Part shown: positions 11,081-33,359 of the stretch, piece after piece
How the letters are laid out: each line of letters opens with the position of its first letter
Numbering within the stretch: the stretch's first letter is position 1
Source of the DNA: Biomphalaria glabrata
Taxonomy: Eukaryota > Mollusca > Gastropoda > Planorbidae
Direction of reading: 5' to 3'
Assembly: GCF_947242115.1 (NCBI RefSeq)
Contig: NC_074721.1
Span: 39,996,754 to 40,060,753, forward strand
DNA length: 64,000 nucleotides
Made by a program: the position numbers and the translations under genes
The notes under the pieces: model-generated
The model's input: only the letters and a program-made list of their open reading frames with translations
Database searches by the model: none
What the model was told of the DNA's origin: nothing

Positions 11081-11100
11081 AAAAGATCAGTGACGACCGG

Positions 11101-11185
11101 TAATAATATTAATAGTAATAATAATAATAATCTTTATTGTCCGTATGGAAATTTGTCTTCCGATTTGTGCATTACTTTTGGTCGT
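11101..11185 (-). mobile_element. LINE-D 3' end with ATT tail
   Basis: AATAATAAT run followed by CTTTATTGTCCGTATGG and AATTTGTCTT. On the minus strand this reads as a 3' end with an AATAAAG signal and an (ATT)n tail. A longer copy with the same junction lies at 34709-34985. Confidence 0.6.
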
Positions 11186-11339
11186 AGAAAAAACGTAAAC
11201 ACTAAATAAGGACGGTTTTAAAATAATTCAGGAAATAAACATTTTAAATATATTAAATAAAACATGTTTACTTTTTTTTTTCCTCTTTATAATATTTTTT
11301 CTTTATCTGGTAATTTGGTTCGCAGTTATATTTGTCCAT

Positions 11340-11490
11340 ACACGACTCTTTCTTTCTATTCTTGCATCTTTCTCTCTCTCTCTTTTCTACTTCCTATTTC
11401 TTTCCCTTAACTACCTCCCTCTCCTCTCGTTCTCTCTCGTTTATCACTCCCCACCACTCTCTCCTTATTCACACACACACACACACACAT
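11340..11490. repeat. CT-rich tract plus (CA)n
   Basis: Pyrimidine-rich low-complexity sequence ending in about nine CA units (11471-11488). Confidence 0.75.
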
Positions 11491-11558
11491 GAACAGGGAG
11501 AGAATGTAATAACGGCAAAAAAAAAAAAAAAATATAAAAAAAATGTAAATTTCAACAA

Positions 11559-23581
<12,023 letters not shown>

Positions 23582-23850
23582 CTTTATACCGAATGCCACG
23601 TGCCAGCACCTGAACCAATCATGAAGTGTAATTTAATCAGAAACGCTGCATCTTTCATAAAACAACGGCTTCAATTACCATCGCATATTTTATGACAATA
23701 TTTTTTACTTTTAGAGTTACATAGGCTCCCTCTGAGAAAAAAATGAAAACAACTTATTGGATTCTATTTTATAAAGACGTCAAACTGAAAGGTACATAAT
23801 ACAGCCAGTAAGCAGCCAGTTATTTTACAAACCCTTTGAACACGTCTTGT
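23582..23850. other. Region upstream of CDA exon 1
   Basis: AT-rich. No TATA box or CpG cluster can be assigned with confidence. Confidence 0.3.
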
Positions 23851-24040
23851 ACCGAGACCAATGGTTATAGAAGGCCAGAACACCGACCTGCAACGTCAGA
23901 GCCTGTGGGAAGTTTAGACCAATAGTTCGTTGCCACGAAACAGGTCTGTACGACGTGGTAACAAGCTATTGGTTTAAACTGCCCACAGGTTGTGACGTTG
24001 CAGGTCGGTGTTGAGGCCTTCTTTAACGAATGGTCTCGCT
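23851..24040. mobile_element. Fold-back (palindromic) MITE, about 190 bp
   Basis: CCGAGACCAATGGTTATAG at the left is complementary to the right end, CTTTAACGAATGGTCTCG. The two arms of about 90 nt pair at most positions, sharing AAGGCC, CACCGACCTGCAACGTC and CAATAG. CTTGTA flanks both sides. Relatives are at 28057-28128 and 32772-32935, with a fragment near 35480. Confidence 0.75.
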
Positions 24041-24165
24041 TGTATACGTCATGTAAACGTCACGTAAACGTCATGTATACGTTATGTATACGTCATGCAT
24101 AAGCCATGTATAAGCCATGTAAACGTCAAGTATAAGACATGCACGTCACGCATACGTCATATATG
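24041..24165. repeat. 11-12-bp tandem repeat (ACGTCATGTAT)
   Basis: About ten variants of ACGTCATGTAA/ACGTCATGTAT follow directly after the palindromic element. Confidence 0.8.
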
Positions 24166-24169
24166 GCCC

Positions 24170-24712
24170 CTTTCGAGAGACAACTACGGATGGAAACAAA
24201 ATGGAAACAAAATTCATTGCAGTCCCCTTATTATTATTATAGCTTTTTATATAGCGCTACTTTCATGCTTATAGCATGCTCAGAGCGCTTTGGTCCAATC
24301 TCATTTGTGGAACAGTGGGGGGGGGGGGGTATCTAGGAGTTGGTTTTCCGTGCTGCCTTTATGCGCTCAGTGTCGAACCTCGAGCCCCCTTCTAGGTTGC
24401 CAAGCCAAGCCAAGTTCAAGCGCACTTGGCCTCTCGACCACGCTTCCCTTAACAGTGTCCACTGAGAAATTATTATTATGTGAAAAACAAACTAATATTC
24501 ATTCTCTGGCACTGCAAGGGTCTAGCTTCGTTAGAAAGAAACAAAACTCATTATTCCCTTTAACAGTATTCACTGAAAAATTTTCGGGTGATGTGGCAGT
24601 CCTGCAGCATTACCGCCCTGTGACAGGCATTGAGAATCTTCTTAGGGATGTTAAGGGCCTTGATGTTATCGGTGAGGTCAGTTGTCATTTCCCTCGCATA
24701 TTATTATTACTG
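24170..24712 (-). mobile_element. RLE-type LINE 3' fragments, interrupted by SINE-C
   Basis: GAAACAAAATTCATTGCAGT at 24195-24215 and the continuation AACAGTGTCCACTGAG after 24458 are one 3' region split by a SINE. A second, longer copy occupies about 24480-24712 (AAACAAACTAATATTCATTC to GTTAAGGGCCTTGATG). Confidence 0.65.
24229..24458 (-). mobile_element. SINE-C nested in RLE-type LINE
   Basis: Reverse-complement copy: ATTATTATTAT tail, AGCGCTACTTTCATGC, AGCATGCTCAGAGCGC, GGTTTTCCGTGCTGCCTTTA and the head CACTTGGCCTCTCGACCAC. CCCTT occurs on both sides of the insert, a possible short target duplication. Confidence 0.8.
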
Positions 24713-24845
24713 TTATTAGGCCCATAAGCTTTATCATTATAAGCATTACTTTTCTTGAAGCATGAATAATAGCGGGTTCTACTTTGCGTTATATTCCTCT
24801 ATATAAACCTAACGGTTATAAAACATCTTACGCATTCCTCTAGAA

Positions 24846-25049
24846 CAGCGGTTCTCAACCTTTTAAGCTCGGCGACCCCTTTTTACAATCCCCCGCTCTA
24901 CCGCGACCCCCCCCCCTCCTCCGCTCATACATACAGCAATAGAAGAATAGACAAAACAATCCATTTTTTTTAAAATAGTTTTTGGCGACCCCTGGCAAAT
25001 CGTCAATCGACCCCCTAGGGGGTCGCGATCCACAGGTTGAGAACCCCTG
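24846..25049 (-). mobile_element. SPIN-like hAT MITE (hAT-S), copy 3
   Basis: Inverted orientation: starts CAGCGGTTCTCAACCTTTTA and ends CACAGGTTGAGAACCCCTG. A perfect 8-bp duplication CTCTAGAA (24838-24845 and 25050-25057) has a TA centre. Internal GGCGACCCCTGGCAAATCG and GTCGCGATCC match the other copies. Confidence 0.92.
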
Positions 25050-25057
25050 CTCTAGAA

Positions 25058-25524
25058 AAAAAACTACTTCGCATTTAAAAAATGTACTTAAATAAAATAG
25101 TCATTCCAATTGTTTGTCCACCTCTGGGTTAATGAAGGTAGGTGTTCCCTTTCTGTCCGTATCCTGGAATACTATTCAAGAGCTACGATAGTGGTCATTT
25201 AATTATTTGTACATGACACATTAAAATGAGAATCTTCACGATGCAGTCCACCAGTGGCGTACCGAATGGAGGGCTTATGGGGCACGCTTCCTGCGGTTGA
25301 CGTCTTGGCCATTTACAGTTTGATTGCTATCACTTGTTAAGTCTGTATCTATATTTAGCACTGACGTGTGAACGCTGTAGTCGTATGTGTTTATGTATAG
25401 TCTAGATAGCGACTTGAGAGATCGATAAATAAATGTGAATACAAGAAACATTGTCATTCGTACAAGAGACTAATAGACTTTAATTGATATTCAGCAGAGC
25501 ATGTCAAGATATCAGACAAGGATT
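25058..25524. other. Unassigned intergenic sequence
   Basis: CAGTGGCGTACCGAATGG at 25251 resembles a hAT-G-type end, but no partner end was found. No exon recognised. Confidence 0.35.
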
Positions 25525-26850
25525 ATAGATTTTCACAGATATAAGACAAATGTCTTTCAGCATAGATTTTCTCAGAAATAAAACGAATATCTACCAGTAC
25601 AGATTTTCTCAGAAATAAAACGAATATCTACCAGTACAGATTTTCTCAGAAATAAAACGAATATCTACCAGTACAGACTTTCCCAGATATAAAACGAATG
25701 TCTACCAGTACAGACTTTCCCAGATATAAAACGAATATCTACCAGTACAGACTTTCCCAAATATAAAACGAATGTCTACCAGTACAGACTTTCCCAGATA
25801 TAAAACGAATGTCTACCAGTACAGACTTTCCCAGATATAAAACGAATATCTACCAGTACAGACTTTCCCAGATATAAAACGAATGTCTACCAGTACAGAC
25901 TTTCCCAGATATAAAACGAATATCTACCAGTACAGACTTTCCCAGATATAAAACGAATGTCTACCAGTACAGACTTTCCCAGATATAAAACGAATATCTA
26001 CCAGTACAGACTTTCCCAGATATAAAACGAATGTCTACCAGTACAGACTTTCCCAGATATAAAACGAATGTCTACCAGTACAGACTTTCCCAGATATAAA
26101 ACGAATATCTACCAGTACAGACTTTCCCAGATATAAAACGAATGTCTACCAGTACAGACTTTCCCAGATATAAAACGAATATCTACCAGTACAGACTTTC
26201 CCAGATATAAAACGAATGTCTACCAGTACAGACTTTCCCAGATATAAAACGAATATCTACCAGTACAGACTTTCCCAGATATAAAACGAATATCTACCAG
26301 TACAGACTTTCCCAGATATAAAACGAATATCTACCAGTACAGACTTTCCCAGATATAAAACGAATATCTACCAGTACAGACTTTCCCAGATATAAAACGA
26401 ATATCTACCAGTACAGACTTTCCCAGATATAAAACGAATATCTACCAGTACAGACTTTCCCAGATATAAAACGAATGTCTACCAGTACAGACTTTCCCAG
26501 ATATAAAACGAATATCTACCAGTACAGACTTTCCCAGATATAAAACGAATGTCTACCAGTACAGACTTTCCCAGATATAAAACGAATATCTACCAGTACA
26601 GACTTTCCCAGATATAAAACGAATATCTACCAGTACAGACTTTCCCAGATATAAAACGAATATCTACCAGTACAGACTTTCCCAGATATAAAACGAATAT
26701 CTACCAGTACAGACTTTCCCAGATATAAAACGAATATCTACCAGTACAGACTTTCCCAGATATAAAACGAATATCTACCAGTACAGACTTTCCCAGATAT
26801 AAAACGAATTTCTACCGGTACAGAATTTACCATACATAAGACAAAAGTCT
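25525..26850. repeat. 37-bp minisatellite, about 34 units
   Basis: Unit: CAGACTTTCCCAGATATAAA followed by ACGAATRTCTACCAGTA, 37 bp. The first units (25525-25670) are diverged (ATTTTCTCAGAAATAAAACG) and the rest nearly identical. One position alternates A/G between neighbouring units over much of the array, then settles on A in long runs, so a 74-bp dimer has been amplified in places. It lies 1.9 kb upstream of CDA. Confidence 0.97.
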
Positions 26851-28056
26851 CAGATTAGCGACTATCGCAGGGTTTATAAAGACCTGGATTGGACCTACTT
26901 ATTTTGTACCACTGAAGAAAAGGAAACTAACATCCATTACATTCAAGGGCAAATACTCGTTCCTATTATGTGAAATTATGTGACCAATAAAACACAAAGT
27001 AGATCTAGACTCTTTTTCAGACTCTAGTGACTGAATTATTACACGACAATTTTATGGCGCTCTATCAGCCTTAGGCTACAAACGCAAATTTACGAATTTC
27101 ACATTCAGCTCGTTCAGATATATAAAGATTAGCCATGCAAGTTAACAAATAACACTAACATTAACACTAACATTACCACTAACAATACCACATGGTATAA
27201 AACTAACAATAACACCGACCTATGCCCTTTTCAGCAAAGTAGAATCAAACTTATTAACTCCTTTGCTTAAAGCACAAAGTAATTAATGAAGTATTTTATT
27301 TGAATTCCTTTTTGTCCATTTATTATAAAAATTTCTCCCGATCTCTTCCCCTTTTTATTATTATTTTCTTACGTTTTTCTCAAGGTTCCATTACATAGAC
27401 ACCGTATTTCTTCATATTGCTTTATCTTTTTTTTTTTTTTTTAAATTTATTTTTTACTTTATTTTAATTACTTGAAAAATGTAAACTGAATATTTAATAT
27501 CAAAAAAGTAATAAAAACATATTCACGTGATTACCTTTACTTCTAATATTAACATTGCATCAAACCATCTTTATTCTATAGCTAGGTAGCATTAAAATTA
27601 ACTTCTTCAAATCTGTTTATACGTAGAGTATAAGGTTCTAAAAGTACAGTATTACTTAATATACCTTAACTGACTATACCTTAACTGAGTATAACTTGCG
27701 ATATATTCCTGTTGTCGTACAGTTCTGTAAAAGAATGCGTCACCACCCGTGAAGAGTGTCTAAAAACAAGTTTTTATATGTCTAGTATATGTCGCACTGA
27801 CCTCCGCATATCTGCCTTCACCTATTTCAGCATAAATTTCAAGGACACCGCGGTTCTCAAAGTGCAAAAAAAAAAAAAAATTTATTTCATGGGGCCTACA
27901 GTTCAGCGCGCATACCTCACGTCCAGGCAGCCATCTAGACAGAAGAGCCAAAATGGACTCTCATAAAGTGGCCTATATTGTGAAGAAACTGGAATCACTC
28001 CCCCAATTTTATCAGGCTTTGGCCTCATTTTTGTCCTCTGGGCGGACAGGTGTCTG
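26851..28056. other. Unassigned AT-rich intergenic sequence
   Basis: Contains a small AACACTAACATT repeat (27150-27200), poly-T (27427-27442) and poly-A (27867-27881). A 35-codon frame from 27952 has no recognised similarity. Confidence 0.4.
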
Positions 28057-28128
28057 TTAAACCGAGACCAATCGTTACATCAGGCCTAACTGCAGACCTG
28101 TGACGTTTCAACGATTGGTCTCGGTTAA
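28057..28128. mobile_element. Short fold-back MITE
   Basis: ACCGAGACCAATCGTT and AACGATTGGTCTCGG are inverted, separated by about 35 bp, and bounded by TTAA on both sides. It is a shortened relative of the 23851-24040 element. Confidence 0.7.
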
Positions 28129-28399
28129 TCCTTAACTGTCGAACACCAGATTCGCTATCTCTACAATAATAATATATTCATACGTAGAATTTTATATCAT
28201 AGTGTCATAAATGAGCCTCACATCGAAATGACCTTAACCGTGTTGCTTTCATTGTCAATTTTAATGCCAACAGTAATGATAAAGGCACTGTTGTTGGTTG
28301 GTTAATAAATAATCACAATCCCTTCGATACCGATGATTAAGGATTAAGTGCAGTTGTTTCTCAGGGCTACGCATGACAGGGTTTCTACAGTGATAAGAC

Positions 28400-28745
28400 C
28401 CTATAAAGACCTGCAAACTATCGTAAAAAATAACGCGAGCTAAACATCTATGGTCAAATTACAAGGCATTCTTGGCTTACAAAGACCTTCATTCAGAGAA
28501 CAGTACCAGGAAGAAGAAGAGGCAGACAGAGAAAGCGATGGAAAGACAACATAAAAGAATCGACGGGCCTGTTATTGAAAGATGTTCTAAGGCAAAAGAC
28601 AGAGAGGAATGGAGAAAGGCGGTCGACAAATCTTGCATGGTGCCCCAACGGTCCAAAACTAAGGGCGAGGTAAAAGGTAAACGCAAACGCAGTTATGACC
28701 TATATATTTTTCCACATCCGATGCAGACAAAGCAGTTTTAAGCGA
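28400..28745 (+). mobile_element. RTE-like LINE C-terminal fragment
   Basis: Reads ...FREQYQEEEEADRESDG... and ERCSKAKDREEWRKAVDKSC in broken frames. It matches the minus-strand copy at 30040-30735 (EEWRKTVDKSCLVPQRS). 5'-truncated and decayed. Confidence 0.7.
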
Positions 28746-28782
28746 ATACAGGATCCAAAATATAACTCATTGTGTCTACAAG

Positions 28783-28992
28783 AACATCTGTCGTCATCGA
28801 GAAGTACATAGAAGTCTAATTCATAAAGCGCTAGTTATGAATGTGTATGTGTTTCGTGTGTGAATGTTGTTCGTATTTGCATCTATATTGTTATTGTTAC
28901 AGTAGTTACGCCGAGGTTGTCAATTGTAGTCAAACTGAATTTCCATTTGATTGGATCAATAAAAATTAACTTATATTATCTTATCTTATCTG
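28783..28992 (+). mobile_element. LINE-E 3' end, copy 2
   Basis: TCATAAAGCGCTAGTTATG, TTACGCCGAGGTTGTCA, GGATCAATAAAAATTA and a short TTATC tail. It abuts the preceding LINE fragment. Confidence 0.65.
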
Positions 28993-29384
28993 TCTTACAG
29001 GCTTTTTCTAAAATTAATGAATAAACTACAGACATTTAGATCTAGAACGTGACATGGGTATGCTGCCATTGACCTTTGACATTTCGTTAGTAAAACTAGT
29101 CATGAACATGTTGACTTTTTTTAAAATGCAAATTTTAAAAATATTTTTATCTTTGCCTTGAACTTTGTAGTGCGGTTCAGGGGTTAAGAAAAAACTCTAT
29201 GGTATGCCATAGGTATGCCCTTTGAATTGAAGTCACAAAGGTTCTAGGATCGAACCCTGCCCACTCCCTATTTTTCTTCCGAATGAGGAACTCCACAAGA
29301 AATAAAGGAGACGGCTAGTGATAATTTTGTGATTACTTCGAATTAATATAGTTCGTCCATCGTGGTTCGATGATAACCACTTTG
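28993..29384. other. Unassigned intergenic sequence
   Basis: No recognised exon. GTTCTAGGATCGAACCCTGC (near 29240) resembles a SINE-B box B relic. Confidence 0.35.
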
Positions 29385-29712
29385 TCATCCAGGGGGCTGA
29401 GGGCTTTGCACTGGGGTTTTATGCCTCCTCATGTGGCTGGTGAGACCTATGTGAGCCCGGAATGTTCGGCCGCACACTGGGCAGGTTATTCCAGCTGGAG
29501 CTAGTGTCGTGGGCCTAGCCTTTCTTTTCTGGCGTTTTTCTTCTGCCAGCGTTGTTCTTTTTTTCCTCAGCAACCTGTGCGCCAGTTTTCACAGCGCGAC
29601 GCCATGATGCTCTGTCATGTGCCTCTGTCTCCCAGGTGCCTGGGTCTATGCTGAACGTCTTCAGAGAAGCTTTGAGGGCATCCCTGAAGCGCTTTCTTTG
29701 ACCACCTTGCGA
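29385..29712 (-). mobile_element. RTE-like LINE C-terminal fragment with C2H2 tail
   Basis: Minus strand: QRKRFRDALKASLKTFSID, TWETEAHDRASWRRAVKTGA, then after a one-base frame change RKARPTTLAPAGITCPVCGR and a finger CPVCGRTFRAHIGLTSHMRR, ending at 29385. It belongs to the same tail class as 20840-21480 and 22957-23275. Confidence 0.8.
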
Positions 29713-30034
29713 ATTAATGATTAAATTGATATTAAAGCAGTAGTTGAGGCCCAGAGCAAAAATAGAAGCTTAAATAATAAGTTTTTTTTTTTTTTCAACA
29801 AATTTCTCTGCCTATTAATAAATTATTATACAAAAACACCAAGAAACAAATAAAAACTGTCTAGCTGAAAGCCTATAATTTTAATGAATAACTACAATAA
29901 TATGAACCATCATATGAATTAGGCCATTCTGCATACGCATGTGATGTAATAGAAACATAACAAAACATATTTCTCAAGATTTTAATACTGAGCTTCCTTT
30001 CATCTCACCCCAAGAAGACTTGCGTTTTTACCTT
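29713..30034. other. AT-rich spacer, nothing recognised
   Basis: Poly-T near 29781-29796. Confidence 0.4.
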
Positions 30035-30745
30035 TACCTTTACCTATCCCTTAGTCTGTAGGACCGTTGAGGCACCAGGCAAGATTTGTCGACCGTCTTT
30101 CTCCATTCCTCTCTTTTTTTTTTGCCTTGTTTAAAACCTCTCTCAATGGCAGGCCCGTCCATCGTTGTCCTCCCATCGCTTTTTCTGTCTGCCTCTTCTT
30201 CTTTTACCTGGCACTGTTCCATGAAGGAATGTCTTTGCGAGCCCCGTATATCTTGTAATGTGGCCAAAGGTTTTAAGCTTTCGTCTTTTTACAATAGTTC
30301 GCAGGTCGTCATGGGCTCCGATCGCTGCAGTAACCCTGTCTCTGATTTCTTGGTTTGTGATGCGGTCTTTGAATGTGATGCCTAGGATCCTTCTGTAGCA
30401 TCTCAATTCCATTGCTAGGGATCCTCCTCTCAAGCTCTGCATTCAACGTCCACGACTCGCAAGCATATAAAAATGTGGCCATGACCAGGGAGCGCATCAG
30501 TCTGATTTTGGTGCCGAGGACTAAGCCCTTGTCTTTCCATATTATTTTAAGTTTTGAAAGGGCTGCTGTGGACTGTGCTATTAGGGCCAAGAGTTCGGGT
30601 TTTGTTCTCTCATCTGAGACAATAGCTCCGAGGTATTTAAAGCTGTTAACACTAGTTAGCTTTTCACCTCCAATACTGATGCCTCGTTTAAAGCCCTGAT
30701 GGCTATTGGTCATAATTTGTTTTTGTTTCGGCATTTATTTGTTTG
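30035..30745 (-). mobile_element. RTE-like LINE reverse-transcriptase C-terminus
   Basis: Longest RTE-like piece. Minus frame 30734-30309: GGEKLTSVNSFKYLGAIVSD, ALSKLKIIWKDKGLVLGTKI, LMRSLVMATFLYACESWTLN (the LLYGCESW-type end of the RT domain). A frame change then gives MELRCYRRILGITFKDRIT, LKTFGHITRY and HGTVPGKRRRGRQKKRWED (30442-30143), and a third frame gives EEWRKTVDKSCLVPQRS. The endonuclease and the RT catalytic half are absent. Confidence 0.85.
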
Positions 30746-30789
30746 CGTTAGTGCCGTCTAAATCCTGCTAAGCGTTTTGTTGTGTTTCT

Positions 30790-31115
30790 GCGTTTAAGAA
30801 ATTCATTTCCCTGGCATAAATGATGTCATCAAACGGGACATCAAAATAGTGAAAATTGATACTGACCATTGGGAAGACAGCTTGGAGAGAGACAGTGACC
30901 AAGAAAGCAATGGACAGCGAAGAAACATGGACCTCAGCTCTGGAAGAAAAGCGTGCCATACGAAAAGTGACCAGCTCCTCTACCACCAAAGCGCAAGCCA
31001 CCTAAACCAGCGATACATGTGGATGGGAGTGTCTCTCCAAAGTAGGGCTACACTGCCATATGAAAAAAAGTGTTCGAGATGAACCATAGTCGTTCTACGA
31101 CTGAAAAAGGCCAAC
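30790..31115 (+). mobile_element. RTE-like LINE C-terminal fragment
   Basis: Matches the 20840-21480 copy in opposite orientation at the nucleotide level (GGGAAGACAGCTTGGAGAG, GACAGTGACCAAGAAAGC, TCCTCTACCACCAAAGCG), ending after CGTTCTACGACTGAAAAAGG. Several stops. Confidence 0.7.
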
Positions 31116-31232
31116 AACTCAGTAATTTCAAAAAGAACACAGGGGAGATAACAGTTAAATTAAGAAGGATTGGTACGTAAATGTGAAAGACATTCAAGAT
31201 GGTACAGCCTTGAAGTTCCTAATAATATAGAT

Positions 31233-32217
31233 CAGTGATGCTCAGCTTTATTCGACCAACGAGACAGTTTAACTCCAGACACTCGTGTCGCGGGTCACAT
31301 CAACAAATAGGTGGGAGAAGAAATGGGAATAGACAATTTTTTTTTAACCAGAAACCCGTGAATCTATCACTTAATTAATCGTAAACTAACTTTTTATCAT
31401 CCGCTGGCACGGCAAAAATAGATGGGACGCAAAGTCGGAGCACAAATTTCAGAGTTTCTAGATTTTCTTCCATGAGACGGTTACGTAATATGGGTTTCGC
31501 ACAATTCATCACTGAAAAGGTTTGTCCTCACACATAAGTGCTTCTGATCATACAAAGTCTGTCAAGTATGTTGTGCCTCTAGAAAAACTAATAATACTAA
31601 GTGACTAACACTACAAACTGCTGAGAATGAATACCAAGATTTTAAGCGGTATCAGACACATGTTGGTAGACTCATCAGAAAGCATTTCGAAACCTTTTCA
31701 GTTAGCTTTATATGGAGATAGTTACCAATATCTTTCACTCGAAATGTGTCATGAGAAAGCTTCAACAGCATTCTTCTTTTCAAGACACATTCAGCCATTA
31801 TTGCTAGAGAGCACTTCTGTATACATTCGCTTCATGTCTCTAGTTGCAATGTGAACCATTCTGTAACTAGCCTTACAGGAGACTAGTTTCCTTGTCTCTC
31901 TTTTTGGTAACTATTCTCATCAATCCTCCACTCTAGATGCCAACATATGGTTGGGTCTCAAACCAAGAATGCCGCCTTATATATGTATGTGTTTGGTTTC
32001 ATGGTTAGCTGTTGGTTATTATGTTCTTGAATAAAAGTTTACATTTTCTTGACAAAACAAATATGTTGGCTTATTATCGGTACCAATCCTTTAACTCTAA
32101 CGTAGGAAAAGAGGCTTTTTTGTTGCGAGAGAGGATTTTCTTCACTTTGTTCCCACGGTTTGGTGGGCCGGGTGGAAAACGTCATGTGGCCCGCGGGCCG
32201 TATTTAAGGTAACACTG
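31233..32217 (-). mobile_element. hAT transposon with transposase relic, about 985 bp
   Basis: Ends CAGTGATGCTCAGC and ...AAGGTAACACTG are inverted relatives, with GTGGCCCGCGGGCCG near the right end. Read on the minus strand around 31565-31440, the sequence gives STYV, then QTFSVMNCAKPILRNRLMEE and NLETLKFVLRL. This matches the hAT C-terminal dimerisation region (family motif ST.CE..FS..). An in-frame TGA replaces the usual Cys codon there, and the rest of the transposase is eroded, so it is inactive. Left flank ATATAGAT and right flank AACCAGAT agree at only 5/8. Confidence 0.7.
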
Positions 32218-32261
32218 AACCAGATCATTATTTTTCTGTCCACTATAATCATCTATAATGA

Positions 32262-32625
32262 GAAAATATAGAAGTGCAGATCTTAGAGATAAAGTGGAGA
32301 TGGATTGGTCACACCCTTAGAAAAGATACCAGCAACAGAGCTAGGCAGGCCTTAGAGTGGAACCCCCCAGGGAACAAGACGCAGAGGAAGACCAAAAAAG
32401 AACATGGCGACGCAGTGTACTTGAAGAAGCAGAGAAGACCGGGAAGAGCTGGGAAACCATAAAAAAAAAACTAGCAAGACACCGTGGAGAGTAGCGTGTT
32501 TTTGTCGAGGCCTCAATGTTCCATGAGGAACTCAAAGGAGTGATGATGATGATGATGATCGATGCCTCAATGTTCCATGAGGAACTCAAAGGAGTGATGA
32601 TGATGATGATGATGAGCCAGATCAT
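32262..32625 (+). mobile_element. RTE-like LINE 3' fragment with duplicated (GAT)n tail
   Basis: Encodes EIKWRWIGHTLRKDTSNRAR and QALEWNPPGN, then frame-shifted sequence equivalent to 16208-16440. The 3' end CCTCAATGTTCCATGAGGAA plus GATGATGATGAT occurs twice in a row (to about 32550 and 32625). Confidence 0.8.
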
Positions 32626-32689
32626 CAAAGATCATACTTGAGTTCAGGAACACATCTTGTAACGAATCTTTTTATTTTTGTACTCACCA

Positions 32690-33050
32690 GACGTCAAAAG
32701 GATGGCTGTCTGGTCGTGTGGCATTCGCGCTGGACTGTCGTTCGGTCGTCTCGAACGTCCCTGGATCAAACCTTGACCAATCGTTAGAGTAAGCCTGAAC
32801 ACTGCCCTGCGACGTCGCAACCAATAGCTCATTGCCACGTCACAGGTCCAGGCCTGTTCTTGTGATGTGGCAACGAGTTATTGGTCTAAATTGCCCACAC
32901 GTCACAGGTCAGTGTTCAGGCCTTCTCGATCATACCCTACCCGCTACCAACCCCCCTTTGATCCTGCGGGAGGTTTGGACTAGGAAGATTATCGTCAACT
33001 CTGAAGGAACATCCGAAACATGTACAACATTTGACAAACATTTTGAAAAC
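32690..33050 (+). mobile_element. SINE-B interrupted by a fold-back MITE
   Basis: Head CTGGTCGTGTGGC and CGCTGGACTGTCGTTCGG at 32708-32745. The 3' part CTGCGGGAGGTTTGGACTAG to ATTTTGAAAACC runs at about 32936-33050. The fold-back element fills the gap, with GATCAAACC and GATCATACC as near-identical flanks. Confidence 0.8.
32772..32935. mobile_element. Fold-back MITE nested in SINE-B
   Basis: TTGACCAATCGTTAGAG at the left. The inverted arms share GCCTGAACACTG, CAATAGCTCATTGCCACGTC and CACAGGTC with the right half (AGGTCAGTGTTCAGGCCTTC). Same family as 23851-24040. Confidence 0.75.
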
Positions 33051-33203
33051 CATAAGAAAGTTACACCGTTTTCATGAACGACGTCTCTGGAATCGCGTTG
33101 GCGAAGACGTATTCAGATGTTTTCCCCTGAAAGAAAGTTTCCCATCGATCGTGTTGCAGAAACTTCTCGTAAAAACAGCAAGAAAAATGAAACTTAGAAG
33201 CAG

Positions 33204-33359
33204 TGGCGTATCTATTTTTTTGTGTGGGGGGCGGGGGAGGGGGCCCCAAACGAGTGTTTTTTTTTTTTTACATTAAAAATTAAATACTACGCAAAAATGC
33301 AGAGGCCCCCAAAGAGGTCAAGCCCCCCGGGCTAGGAAAAATCCTAGCTACGCCCCTGC
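33204..33359. mobile_element. hAT-G MITE
   Basis: GCAGTGGCGTATCTA at the left and TCCTAGCTACGCCCCTG at the right. The interior carries TTAAAAATTAAATACTACGC and GGCCCCCAAAGAGGTCAAGC, shared with 44857-45050. TTAGAAG flanks both sides (33192-33201 region and 33360 on). Confidence 0.75.

Noticed and set aside
25525-26850. CRISPR-like or centromeric satellite
   Set aside because: No spacers, only about 1.3 kb, flanked by unique and MITE sequence; a local minisatellite fits better.
27952-28059. Short plus frame starting MDSHKVAYIVKKLESLPQ
   Set aside because: Looks exon-like, but has no similarity I recognise, only a poor donor (CAG then GTGTCT) and no partner exon. It stops where a fold-back MITE begins.
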